Assembly: GCA_945878575.1 (NCBI GenBank)
Contig: CAMDUB010000004.1
Span: 1 to 64,000 of the forward strand
Length of the DNA stretch: 64,000 nt
Source of the DNA: Phycisphaera mikurensis NBRC 102666
GTDB taxonomy: Bacteria; Planctomycetota; Phycisphaerae; Phycisphaerales; SM1A02
Reading direction: 5' to 3'
Under the pieces are notes generated by a model that worked only from the letters and a program-made list of their open reading frames with translations, was not told where the DNA came from and made no database searches. The position numbers were made by a program, and so were the translations under genes. Shown in pieces: positions 9,018 to 17,414 of the stretch (position 1 is the stretch's first letter; every line of letters begins with the position of its first letter).

Positions 9018-9103
9018 CAATCGCGGCACAAATTGGTCCGGGAGGAACGGGAGCATTTTGTAATCGCGGCATAAATTGGTCCGGGAGGAACGGGAGCATT
9101 TTG
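9018..9103. repeat. Two tandem copies of a 43-base repeat
   Basis: Copy 1 (9018-9060) and copy 2 (9061-9103) match at 41 of 43 positions. The core is TGGTCCGGGAGGAACGGGA followed by GCATTTTG. They lie in the divergent gap between the oxidoreductase and the zinc-ribbon gene. A partial third copy lies at 6981-7017. Confidence 0.9.
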
Positions 9104-9124
9104 TTTCGGTACAATTTTCTCTCG

Positions 9125-9394
9125 ATGGGACAAATCGTGAACTACCGGTGCGGCGCTTGTGATTCCTCGTTTTCATGGATGAGCGGAAGTGGCACGTTCA
9201 CCAAGATGGCCCACTGTGGTACGTGCGGGGCTGCGCATGCTTGGCCACTGCACGGCGGTCGCAGCAAGAAGCAAGTCACCAAGACACAGAAATGCAGTTG
9301 CGGCGGCACCGTGCGCCTCGACGCCAAGGTGCGTTGCCCCAGTTGCAAGGCAACCGACGTCATTGCCGGCAGCGATAGCGCGCAGTGGGAGTGA
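9125..9394 (+). CDS. Small zinc-ribbon protein
   Basis: An 89-residue protein with four short cysteine knuckles: CGAC near residue 9, CGTC near 31, CSC near 58 and CPSC near 72. These would form two zinc ribbons. There is no catalytic domain. Such small proteins act as nucleic-acid or protein adaptors, but nothing here fixes the role. The start ATG at 9125 is 22 bases after the tandem repeat and gives a protein whose first cysteine pair is complete. Confidence 0.7.
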   Translation: MGQIVNYRCGACDSSFSWMSGSGTFTKMAHCGTCGAAHAWPLHGGRSKKQVTKTQKCSCGGTVRLDAKVRCPSCKATDVIAGSDSAQWE

Positions 9395-9505
9395 TCGATT
9401 CATACGGATCATCGCCGCACATTGCGCCCTGATGAGCGCCCTGACGCTGCACCCGATGCCACGAAACGCTGTTCGAAGGCATAAAGACCAATAAGCGGTT
9501 TTTGA

Positions 9506-9534
9506 TTGGGTTTCGTGGATGTATCAGCTATGCT
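9506..9534 (+). promoter_or_regulatory. Probable promoter of the aminomutase operon
   Basis: TTGGGT at 9506-9511 and TATGCT at 9529-9534 are separated by 17 bases, a sigma-70-like layout. Transcription would start near 9541, about 40 bases before the aminomutase ATG. A GAGG ribosome site precedes the start by about 9 bases. Confidence 0.45.
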
Positions 9535-9583
9535 TAAATTCGCAAGCAACTTTCAGCTGCAGAACCCATTCGAGGATCAAACC

Positions 9584-11029
9584 ATGTCGACGGAATATGC
9601 CACCACCGCGCGCCAGCAGGCGTTCTTGGACACAGTTGAAGACACGCGCCACGAGCGCAACATCATCAATGGTCTCGCGCCGTTTCTTGATGAGAAAGCG
9701 CCCGCCGATATGTTGGGTCTCTACTCGTCAAACGAACTCGTGCAGTTGCGCGTCCTCAAGGGCACCGATCGCGACCTTGAGAAGCGCATGCCAGTAAAGG
9801 TGACGCGACATTACTTTGAACTCGCGAAGACCAGCGCGCCGATCCGCCGCATTGTCAAGGCGGACCCCGCGGAAACCATGGACCTGGCGGGTTCCGAAGA
9901 CCCCGGCTTCCAAATGGACTACAGCCCGGTCGAGGGCATGCTGCACAAGTATGAGATGGGCCTTCTGTACGTCGTCTCCACTTGCTCAGCGCACTGCCGC
10001 TTCTGCTACCGCGAGGAACTGATCGCGCGCAAGGAGATCACCCGTCAAGACGGCACCGTTGCCAAAAAGGGCATGGCCACCATTCCAGAGGTGACCGAGT
10101 TCATCAAGCGCTTCAACTCTGAAGTGGCCGCAAACGGCGGACGCCACCCAACCTGTGGTCGCGAAAAACTCCGCGAGGTTCTGATGTCGGGCGGCGATCC
10201 GATGGTGTTGAACAATTCAAAGATCGCGGCATGGCTTGGCGCGCTTGCAGAGGCGGGCGTTGAGTCGATTCGCATCGGCACCAAGGAAATGGCGTTCTAT
10301 CCTGACCGATTTGACGAAGCGTTTGTAGCCATGCTTGATCGCTTTCATGAGACGTACCCAGACGTTGGCCTGCACATCGTGGTGCACTTTGAACACCCCG
10401 ACGAATTCCTGGCCAAGGACGCTGATGGAAAATACATCCACAATGACAAGGGATTCTTGCAGTGGGTGCCCGCCACTGGTGCTGCCATGCAGCGCTTGGT
10501 ATCGCGCGGCTGGCTAAGCGTTGAGAATCAAACGCCCATCATGAAGGGCATCAACGACGATCCCGATGCGCTGCGCATTTTGCAACGCGAATTCAAGCGC
10601 GCGGGCGGCGAGAATCACTACTTCTTCTGCGGTCGCGACATCATCGCCTACCGCGCATTCAATGCGCCCATTGAGACCGTATGGAAAATCCTCAACGAAT
10701 CGCAAAAGGGTCTGTCCGGCGTTGAAAGCCACGCACGACTTTCCATTACCCACTACAAGGGCAAGACAGAAGTGTGCGCCGTCACCAGCGAACCGATTCC
10801 TGGTCTCAAAGGCAGCGAGAACGGAGTTGTCATCTTTAAAATCATGCGCAACTCTGGCTCCGCCAAAGACAAGGGCAAGATTTGCATCGTCGGTCGCAAT
10901 CCAGAGGCGTTGTGGTTTGACGGTTACGCGGATCGCGTGTTGTATGACGAGGCCGGTCTGTTTGACTACTCGCGCGTCAAGAGCGCACGTGTCACGCACG
11001 CGACATCACCAACACCGTCCTGCCGATGA
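9584..11029 (+). CDS. KamA-family radical SAM/PLP 2,3-aminomutase, substrate probably not lysine
   Basis: A 481-residue member of the lysine 2,3-aminomutase family, whose enzymes move an amino group from C2 to C3. The radical SAM cluster motif is C134-x3-C138-x2-C141, followed by R143, which matches the carboxylate-binding Arg134 of clostridial KamA. SGGD (202-205) and NQTPIMKGIND (315-325) are family motifs, and K394 in YKGKTEV fits the PLP lysine. Aligned by eye from memory, KamA Asp293 becomes R351 and Asp330 falls at S387/I388, so both residues that bind the lysine side-chain amine are gone. It is the first gene of an operon and its stop overlaps the CoA-transferase start by ATGA. The start at 9584 follows a GAGG site. 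Confidence 0.85.
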   Translation: MSTEYATTARQQAFLDTVEDTRHERNIINGLAPFLDEKAPADMLGLYSSNELVQLRVLKGTDRDLEKRMPVKVTRHYFELAKTSAPIRRIVKADPAETMDLAGSEDPGFQMDYSPVEGMLHKYEMGLLYVVSTCSAHCRFCYREELIARKEITRQDGTVAKKGMATIPEVTEFIKRFNSEVAANGGRHPTCGREKLREVLMSGGDPMVLNNSKIAAWLGALAEAGVESIRIGTKEMAFYPDRFDEAFVAMLDRFHETYPDVGLHIVVHFEHPDEFLAKDADGKYIHNDKGFLQWVPATGAAMQRLVSRGWLSVENQTPIMKGINDDPDALRILQREFKRAGGENHYFFCGRDIIAYRAFNAPIETVWKILNESQKGLSGVESHARLSITHYKGKTEVCAVTSEPIPGLKGSENGVVIFKIMRNSGSAKDKGKICIVGRNPEALWFDGYADRVLYDEAGLFDYSRVKSARVTHATSPTPSCR

Positions 11030-11736
11030 TCGATAAGCGCGTTGGTAGCGCCCGCGAGGCGGTCGCCGACATCTTCGATGGTGCGACCGTCATGATTGGT
11101 GGCTTCGGCGAAGCAGGAAGTCCAATCGAGCTCATTCATGCCCTGATCGATCAGGGCGCGAAGGGCTTGACCGTGGTGAGTAACAACACCGGCACTGGCC
11201 TGGTTGGACTCGCCGCGCTTCTGCGTGCTGAGCGCGTCAGTAAGGTCATTTGCTCGTTCCCCAAGACCGCTGGCTCGACCGTGTTCCCCGATCTGTATCG
11301 AGCGGGGAAAATTGAACTTGAGTTGGTCCCGCAAGGAACACTCGCAGAGCGGATTCGCGCTGGCGGAGCTGGAATTGTCGCGTTCTACACGCCAACCGCA
11401 GTGGGAACGCCGCTCGCGGAAGGCAAAGAGTCCCGCGTGTTCAGTAACCGCGAGCATGTACTTGAGTACGGCATTCGCGCAGACTTCACGCTGATCAAGG
11501 GCTGTAAAGCCGACACGCACGGGAACGTTCTGTATCACCGCACCGCGCGAAACTTTGCGCCCATGATGGCTACTGCCGCAACCGTGACCATCGTGCAGGC
11601 CGCGGCAGTTGTTGAAGCTGGCGCGCTCGATCCAGAGGCGATCGTTACCCCTGGCATCTTTGTGGACCGCGTTGTGCATGTGCCGTCGCCAGCACTTGAA
11701 TCCGCGCTCAACGAAGCGGGAGCAAGTTACCCATGA
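11026..11736 (+). CDS. 3-oxoacid CoA-transferase subunit A
   Basis: A 236-residue alpha subunit of a type I CoA-transferase (the ScoA/AtoD/PcaI group). The glycine-rich GATVMIGGFGEAGSP near residues 20-35 and KGLTVVSNNTGTG follow the family pattern, as do VELVPQGTLAERIRAGG-type and FYTPTAVGTPLAEGKE segments. With subunit B it moves CoA from a donor such as succinyl-CoA to a 3-oxo acid. It overlaps the aminomutase stop and the subunit B start by four bases each, so the complex is probably made with the aminomutase. Subgroup (acetoacetate or 3-oxoadipate) cannot be set from sequence alone. Confidence 0.9.
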   Translation: MIDKRVGSAREAVADIFDGATVMIGGFGEAGSPIELIHALIDQGAKGLTVVSNNTGTGLVGLAALLRAERVSKVICSFPKTAGSTVFPDLYRAGKIELELVPQGTLAERIRAGGAGIVAFYTPTAVGTPLAEGKESRVFSNREHVLEYGIRADFTLIKGCKADTHGNVLYHRTARNFAPMMATAATVTIVQAAAVVEAGALDPEAIVTPGIFVDRVVHVPSPALESALNEAGASYP

Positions 11737-12398
11737 CCAGCGCCCCTGCCAACGGTTGGACGCGCGACGGAATCGCCAAGCGCCTGGCGCAGGACATTCC
11801 GAACGGTTCATATGTGAACCTTGGAATTGGTATCCCTGAGCTTGTCGCCAGTCATGTGCCCGAAGGGCGCACGTTTATCTATCACACCGAGAACGGCCTG
11901 CTTGGCATGGGGCCCTCACCCGCTGCAGGCGAGAGTGACCCCGAACTCATTAACGCCGGAAAGCGCCGCGTGACCATGATGCCAGGCGCTGCGTTCTTTG
12001 ACCAAGCAACAAGTTTCGCGATGATTCGCGGCGGGCATCTTGATCTCTCCGTGCTCGGCGCGCTGCAAGTAGCCGCCAATGGCGATCTAGCGAATTGGTC
12101 GACCGGCGCCGACGACGCGATTCCCGCCGTCGGGGGCGCGATGGACTTGGTCGCGGGCGTGAAGCGCGTGTTTGTCATGACCACGCACGTCACCAAGGAA
12201 GGCGAGCCGAAGCTTGTTAAGCACTGCACCTACCCGCTCACTGGCCGCGGCGTAGTGACGCGCATTTACTCGGATCTTGCCGTCATTGACGTCACTGAGC
12301 GCGGATTTGCGCTTGTTGAACTCGCGCCCGGCATAGCCTTTGACTTTGTGCAAGAGCGCACTGGTGCGCCGATCATTACCAACCACGCTCGCAAGTGA
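11733..12398 (+). CDS. 3-oxoacid CoA-transferase subunit B
   Basis: A 221-residue beta subunit. The motif TENGLLGMGP around residues 52-61 carries the catalytic glutamate E53 that forms the glutamyl-CoA thioester in type I CoA-transferases. The N-terminal VNLGIGIPELVASHVP and the C-terminal segment RIYSDLAVIDV-type strand match the family. It pairs with the preceding subunit A, which it overlaps by ATGA. Ten bases later the aminotransferase begins, preceded by a ribosome site. In context it would activate the keto acid made by the aminotransferase. Confidence 0.9.
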   Translation: MTSAPANGWTRDGIAKRLAQDIPNGSYVNLGIGIPELVASHVPEGRTFIYHTENGLLGMGPSPAAGESDPELINAGKRRVTMMPGAAFFDQATSFAMIRGGHLDLSVLGALQVAANGDLANWSTGADDAIPAVGGAMDLVAGVKRVFVMTTHVTKEGEPKLVKHCTYPLTGRGVVTRIYSDLAVIDVTERGFALVELAPGIAFDFVQERTGAPIITNHARK

Positions 12399-12408
12399 GG
12401 AAACTCCA

Positions 12409-13743
12409 TTGACAACCAACTCCACCACGGGCGCCACCACTCCAGCAACCAGCCGCAGCGCGCAACTCTTTGAGCGCGCCAAGAAGGTGATGCCCGGCGG
12501 TGTCAGCCGCAACACCGTGCTGTGGTCGTCGGTTCCACCCTATGTGGCGTACGGCAAAGGTTGCCGCGTCACTGACATCGATGGTGTCACCCGCGTCGAC
12601 TTTGCCAACAACGTCGCCTCATTGATCCACGGACACGCGTATGGGCCGGTTGTTGAGGCTGTCTCCGCGCAACTTGCGCGCGGCAGCGCCTTCATGATGG
12701 CCACTGAGCAGGAAGTTCTGCATGCGGAGCACATCTGCTCGCGTAGCGCGGGCTTTGATCAGATTCGTTTCGTGAATTCCGGCACCGAAGCCGTGATGGC
12801 CGCGCTCAAGGCGGCGCGCGCGTTCACGGGTCGCCCAAAGATTGCGAAAGTAGAAGGCGCCTACCACGGTGCCTATGACTATGTCGAAACGAGCCAAGGC
12901 TCGTCACCTGCAAACTGGGGAAGTGTCGATCACCCCAATCGCGTGGCATTGGTGCATGGGCAGCCGCAATCGGCGATGGACGATGTAGTAATTATTCCAT
13001 TCAACGATGTCGATCGAGCAATCGCCCTGCTGAACGAGCAGCGCAGCGATCTGGCATGCGTGCTGCTCGACCTTCTGCCGCATCGCGTGGGGCTGAAGCC
13101 TGCGTCCCCGGAGTTTGTCACCGCAATGCGCGAGTGGACCACCAAGAACGGCGCGCTTCTTGTGCTTGATGAAGTCATCACCTTCCGTACCGAATATGGC
13201 GGAGCGCAGCAGCGCTACGGGATTCATGGCGATATCACTGCCCTTGGCAAGATGATCGGCGGTGGATTCCCGGTCGGCGCGCTTGCTGGTCGCGCGGATG
13301 TGATGGAAGTGCTGAATCCAGGTGCTGCGAAGCTCCTTTTCCCACTTTCGGGAACGTTCTCCGCAAATCCAGTCACGATGACTGCGGGCCGTATCGCCAT
13401 GGAGCACTTCGATCAGCCCGCTGTGGCACGTCTGAACGCGCTGGGCGACCGCGCTCGCAACGGCATCGCGGAGGCAATTCAGCGCACCAACGCGTGCGCC
13501 AGTGTGACCGGCGGCGGCAGCATGTTCCGCTTGCACATGAAGGCCACCGTGCCAGCGAACTACCGCGAGGCGTACACCAACGCTGACGAGAATCGCCGCC
13601 TCAAGATGATGCTTGAGCATCTCTTTAACGAAGGATTCCTTATGGTTGGAACATGCACGGCCATGTTGTCCACGCCGATGGTCGAGGCAGACATCGACGC
13701 GCTTGTCGGCGCGATCGAAAGCGGATTGAAGAAGACTGGCTGA
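12409..13743 (+). CDS. Class III aminotransferase, glutamate-1-semialdehyde-aminomutase-like
   Basis: A 444-residue fold-type I PLP enzyme similar to HemL and to beta-amino-acid aminotransferases. MPGGVSRNTV is near residues 28-37, NSGTEA (123-128) binds cofactor phosphate, AYHGAYD follows, LDEVITF (253-259) carries the PLP-nitrogen aspartate D254, and K281 in ALGKMIGGGF is the Schiff-base lysine. The likely start is TTG at 12409, with a GTGAGGAA ribosome site about eight bases before it; an ATG start would lie inside the previous gene. HemL itself seems unlikely, because the neighbours are an aminomutase and CoA-transferase rather than haem genes. A beta-amino acid transaminase role is inference. 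Confidence 0.8.
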   Translation: MTTNSTTGATTPATSRSAQLFERAKKVMPGGVSRNTVLWSSVPPYVAYGKGCRVTDIDGVTRVDFANNVASLIHGHAYGPVVEAVSAQLARGSAFMMATEQEVLHAEHICSRSAGFDQIRFVNSGTEAVMAALKAARAFTGRPKIAKVEGAYHGAYDYVETSQGSSPANWGSVDHPNRVALVHGQPQSAMDDVVIIPFNDVDRAIALLNEQRSDLACVLLDLLPHRVGLKPASPEFVTAMREWTTKNGALLVLDEVITFRTEYGGAQQRYGIHGDITALGKMIGGGFPVGALAGRADVMEVLNPGAAKLLFPLSGTFSANPVTMTAGRIAMEHFDQPAVARLNALGDRARNGIAEAIQRTNACASVTGGGSMFRLHMKATVPANYREAYTNADENRRLKMMLEHLFNEGFLMVGTCTAMLSTPMVEADIDALVGAIESGLKKTG

Positions 13744-13749
13744 ACGAAC

Positions 13750-14958
13750 TTACGTCCGCTCGAAGAGCGTCGCAAGCCCCTGTCCGACACCCACGCAGAG
13801 CGAAGCGATGCCGCGCTTCGCGTCGCGGCGTTGCATCTCGTGAAGAAGCGTAACCACAATACGCGCGCCGCTTGCGCCAAGCGGATGACCAAGCGCGATC
13901 GCGCCGCCATTCACATTGACGCGCGCCATATCAAAGCCAAGCCCGCGCACGCACGCAATCGACTGCGCCGCGAACGCCTCGTTCAACTCGACCAGATCAA
14001 TATCACCAGCAGAAAGCCCCGTGTGCGCGAAGAGCTTCTGAACCGCTGGCACTGGACCGATGCCCATGTGCGCAGGATCTACACCCGCTGACGCGCATGC
14101 TCCTACGAAGGCGATCGGCTTCAGCCCAAGCGCAGCAGCGCGCGAAGCTTCCATCAAGACCAGCGCCGCGGCACCATCGTTGATGCCCGATGAGTTGCCG
14201 GCGGTCACGGTGGCGACGGCCGCCTTGGAGAATGCGGGCTTCAGCGCAGAAAGCTTGATGAGTGTGGTGTCCGTGCGCGGATGTTCGTCGGTATCGAAGT
14301 TGATCGGCGGCTGCCTCCCTTGCGGAATCTCCACCGGCACAATCTCGTCGCGGAATCGACCGGCGGCGTGCGCGGCGGCCCACTTCTGTTGGCTCGCAAG
14401 CGCAAACGCGTCCTGATCCGCACGCGAGACACCATGCACGCGCGCAACGTTTTCGGCTGTCTCACCAAGTGAGATCGGCGGATACATGGCGGCAAGACGC
14501 GGGTTCACAAAGCGCCAACCGATGGTGGAGTCAAACATCTGCTGCTCGCGACCAAAGGCTTGCTCGGACTTACTCAGGACATACGGCGCGCGGCTCATCG
14601 ACTCAACGCCGCCCGCGATCATGATGTCGCCCGCACCCGACTCGATCATGCGCGCAGCGATGTTCACGGCCTCAAGGCCCGAAGCGCACAGGCGATTCAC
14701 CGTTGCGCCCGGCACGGTCGCAGGCAGACCCGCCAAGAGGGCCGCCATGCGCGCTACGTTGCGATTGTCCTCCCCCGCTTGGTTGGTAGCACCAAAGTAG
14801 ACATCTTCGATGAGCGCAGGATCAATGCCAGCGCGCGCAACAACTGCCCGAATGACATGCGCGGCGAGGTCGTCGGGACGAACCGAGGAAAGCGCGCCGC
14901 CGTGACGGCCGATCGGGGTTCGGATGGCTGCAACGATGGCGACTCTGCGGGGCATCAT
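13750..14958 (-). CDS. Acetyl-CoA acyltransferase (thiolase), 3-oxoadipyl-CoA type
   Basis: A 402-residue thiolase. NRLCASG holds the nucleophile C91, [14 protein letters not shown] holds the catalytic histidine, and LCVGVGQG the second catalytic cysteine. Several stretches match PcaF-type 3-oxoadipyl-CoA thiolases as I remember them: [16 protein letters not shown], the insert with [10 protein letters not shown], and GETAENVA. These support cleavage of a 3-oxoacyl-CoA to acetyl-CoA and a shorter acyl-CoA, perhaps of a dicarboxylic acid. It is convergent with, and six bases from, the aminotransferase, so it has its own promoter. A second ATG at 14955 is an equal start. Confidence 0.9.
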   Translation of the reverse strand: MMPRRVAIVAAIRTPIGRHGGALSSVRPDDLAAHVIRAVVARAGIDPALIEDVYFGATNQAGEDNRNVARMAALLAGLPATVPGATVNRLCASGLEAVNIAARMIESGAGDIMIAGGVESMSRAPYVLSKSEQAFGREQQMFDSTIGWRFVNPRLAAMYPPISLGETAENVARVHGVSRADQDAFALASQQKWAAAHAAGRFRDEIVPVEIPQGRQPPINFDTDEHPRTDTTLIKLSALKPAFSKAAVATVTAGNSSGINDGAAALVLMEASRAAALGLKPIAFVGACASAGVDPAHMGIGPVPAVQKLFAHTGLSAGDIDLVELNEAFAAQSIACVRGLGFDMARVNVNGGAIALGHPLGASGARIVVTLLHEMQRRDAKRGIASLCVGVGQGLATLFERT

Positions 14959-15090
14959 GACAATCTACCGCAGGTATCGGGGGCGCGGCGAATGTGCGGC
15001 TACGCAGTGACGCGGTGACGCGGCGACGAGACCACCCGTCATGTGGCGATCCAACCCCACCTGATCTGCTGTATCACACCCCCACACGTG

Positions 15091-15939
15091 ATGAAGCCTC
15101 GCCCCACCCACGAATACGTCCTCGGTACGCACGACGCAGAACGTGATCGGCTTGCGAGCCAGCATGCACTGTGGCTCGATGAGATGCGCCACGCTTGGCG
15201 CGCGGCAGGGATCACGCGCGGGTCTCGCGTCCTTGACATTGGATGCGGACCGGGACTCGTACTCGAATCACTCCTTGCAGAGGTCGGCGCCGAAGGCCGC
15301 GTTGCAGGGCTCGACATCGCGCCAGAATTTGTGCGTCAATCGCAACAGCGCGCCATCGCTCACAAGAGTCCCAACACGGACATTCGCGTGTTTGACCTGA
15401 TGCACGGCCCGCTTCCCGCCGATATGCACGGGCAGTTCGATGCCGTGTGGTGCCGCTGGGTTGCTATGTTTGTGCGCGACCCCGCCATGCTGGTGCGCGC
15501 CGTGCGCGACGCGCTCGCCCCCGGAGGGCGCGTTGCATTCCACGAATATGTGAATTACGAAACCTATGCGCTTCATCCGAACGGAACGCGCGTGGCGGAG
15601 TTTGTGCAGCTGGCGATGAAGAGTTTCGCCGCGGACGGCGGAAATGCGAACATTGCAGATCGCCTTCCCACACTCATCACTGACGCCGGCATGACCGTCA
15701 CCTCCCTGCGCCCGATCGCGCGGGTGGCGCGGCCATCCGAGCCGCTCTGGCACTGGCCCGCGGGGTTCATCCGTACCTACGCACCGCGACTGGTCGCGCT
15801 GAAACTTGCCACGCCGCAATGGACGGAAGAACTCTTCGCGGATATTGACGCTGCAACGCAGGAATCCGGTGCGTTTTTGATGGCGCCAACGGTAATGGAA
15901 ATCATTGCGGAACGCACGGTAACGTCACCCGCCTCGTAA
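15091..15939 (+). CDS. Class I SAM-dependent methyltransferase
   Basis: A 282-residue methyltransferase. Motif I VLDIGCGPG lies near residues 47-55, strand 2 ends in VAGLDIAPEFV, and FDAVWCRWVAMFVRDP followed by LAPGGRVAFHEY forms motifs IV to VI. This plan fits ubiquinone/menaquinone-type or small-molecule methyltransferases; the acceptor is unknown. The start at ATG 15091 fits the family length; the in-frame extension to 15043 is unlikely. It lies divergent from the thiolase and convergent with the next minus-strand operon. Confidence 0.85.
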   Translation: MKPRPTHEYVLGTHDAERDRLASQHALWLDEMRHAWRAAGITRGSRVLDIGCGPGLVLESLLAEVGAEGRVAGLDIAPEFVRQSQQRAIAHKSPNTDIRVFDLMHGPLPADMHGQFDAVWCRWVAMFVRDPAMLVRAVRDALAPGGRVAFHEYVNYETYALHPNGTRVAEFVQLAMKSFAADGGNANIADRLPTLITDAGMTVTSLRPIARVARPSEPLWHWPAGFIRTYAPRLVALKLATPQWTEELFADIDAATQESGAFLMAPTVMEIIAERTVTSPAS

Positions 15940-15959
15940 ACCGCATGACTGCATGCCGC

Positions 15960-17414
15960 TTAGTCCGGCGCTTGATTCTGTAACGCTGAGAGCGCGGGAT
16001 GCCAAAGGTAGCCAAGGATCTCTTTGAACCCCTCCACCTGCGCTGCTGTCGGAGTCTTGCCTTTGAGCAATTCGCGTTCGATCATATGAATGAGTGACCG
16101 ATGCGTCTGTCTCGGCATTTCAAGAATCTCTCGATTGGAGAATCCCAATCGAGCCGTCTCATAAATCAGTTGTGATATGTCCTTCTCCGGGACCGGCGCA
16201 GGCAAGCGTGCGAATGCCTCCTCGGCCGCGCTGCGCACCAACCAGTGGCGATCGAGCCGAAGGTGTTCGAGCGTGGAACGATCGACGGTGCGACTCATGG
16301 CGATACTCAGCCTGACCATCCAGTCGCGTGACCGTGCACGTATTTGGACCAATTCTGCCGGGCATAAATCACTGGAGAGAAGTGCAAGATGCTCGGCGGT
16401 GCCACTCACCCACGGGGCGCATGATCGCTCCACGCGCGTTCGCTGCCAAAAGTCGGCAAGCGTGAGAGTGCGTTTCGCGGCTTCTGGTCGATTGTATTCC
16501 GCGATTACTGTAGGCGCGACGTCCGCCGCTTCCGTGAGTGATGCGAAACTCGCTGCGATCGGGGTGTAATAAATCGGATCACTAATTCGCCGATACGAGA
16601 ATGGAGTGCCGTGGCATCGATACGGGATGCCGCAAGGTGATCGGCCCATGTCCCAACACCGAATGGCCGCCCGCAACAACAGGTCAACCGGATCGACACG
16701 ACCGGTTCGGCCGATCGTTCGGTACGTGTCCATCGCGTGCAACAACTTCGCCTCTGGCGGTACGTGCCTCATGATCCGTGCACTCACATCCTTTCGACCA
16801 AGCAACACCAGGCCAGCAACGATCGGTGCACTCGGACTCAAGTGGCCCTCAGCAAGCAGCCCACTGATAAATCGATCCCGCTGCCGGTGAAGTTTGCTAT
16901 GGCCGTAGTCACTCACCGCGATCGCAAGCGGAACCGTCTCTTGCCAACCGATCCCCGATCCTTCCGGATGGTTCAACCGATGAAGTGCGAGCTCCTGTGC
17001 CGGCGTCCCCATCTTGCGCTGATCCCATGGCTTGATAAGAACTTCAAGAACACTCTTGGCCGCATCGGCGCGCGAAGCGATATTCCACTGCACGTAACTC
17101 GCGAGATACTGCGTGGAACCGCCGTGTCCGGTTGTCACACGCTGCGCCACACTCATCCACAAGCCACCGCCGGCACTTTCATGCTCAACGAGCGCTTCGA
17201 GCTGGTCATACTGCAACGTCCCAATGATTGATGGAGATGCAACAACAGCCAACTGCCACGCTGGATTTCCGCAAACTTCCAATGGAAAGTGTGTCAGTAG
17301 CTCTATCAGTTTCTCAATCGGCGTCGATGGATCGGACGCCATGATGGCGCGCTCCGGAAACTGCGCGGCGCGCGTCTCTTCGTCTGGGTATGAATCTGGC
17401 CACGGATTGTTCAT
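15960..17414 (-). CDS. Unknown protein, last gene of MoxR/VWA operon
   Basis: A 484-residue protein I do not recognise. It is mostly helical, with repeated short helices such as FPERAIMASDPSTPIEKLIELL near the start and LEHLRLDRHWLVRSAAEEAFARLP near residue 400, so a HEAT- or armadillo-like repeat fold is possible. The C-terminal quarter has a HRSLIHMIERELLKGKTPT helix. No catalytic motif, signal or membrane segment is seen. Its start overlaps the stop of the amidohydrolase-like gene by ATGA, so it is co-translated with the operon and may be its substrate-binding or structural part. Confidence 0.7.
   Translation of the reverse strand: MNNPWPDSYPDEETRAAQFPERAIMASDPSTPIEKLIELLTHFPLEVCGNPAWQLAVVASPSIIGTLQYDQLEALVEHESAGGGLWMSVAQRVTTGHGGSTQYLASYVQWNIASRADAAKSVLEVLIKPWDQRKMGTPAQELALHRLNHPEGSGIGWQETVPLAIAVSDYGHSKLHRQRDRFISGLLAEGHLSPSAPIVAGLVLLGRKDVSARIMRHVPPEAKLLHAMDTYRTIGRTGRVDPVDLLLRAAIRCWDMGRSPCGIPYRCHGTPFSYRRISDPIYYTPIAASFASLTEAADVAPTVIAEYNRPEAAKRTLTLADFWQRTRVERSCAPWVSGTAEHLALLSSDLCPAELVQIRARSRDWMVRLSIAMSRTVDRSTLEHLRLDRHWLVRSAAEEAFARLPAPVPEKDISQLIYETARLGFSNREILEMPRQTHRSLIHMIERELLKGKTPTAAQVEGFKEILGYLWHPALSALQNQAPD

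Noticed and set aside
12409-13743. hemL (glutamate-1-semialdehyde aminomutase)
   Set aside because: The family is right, but the operon partners do not fit haem synthesis; I left the gene symbol empty.
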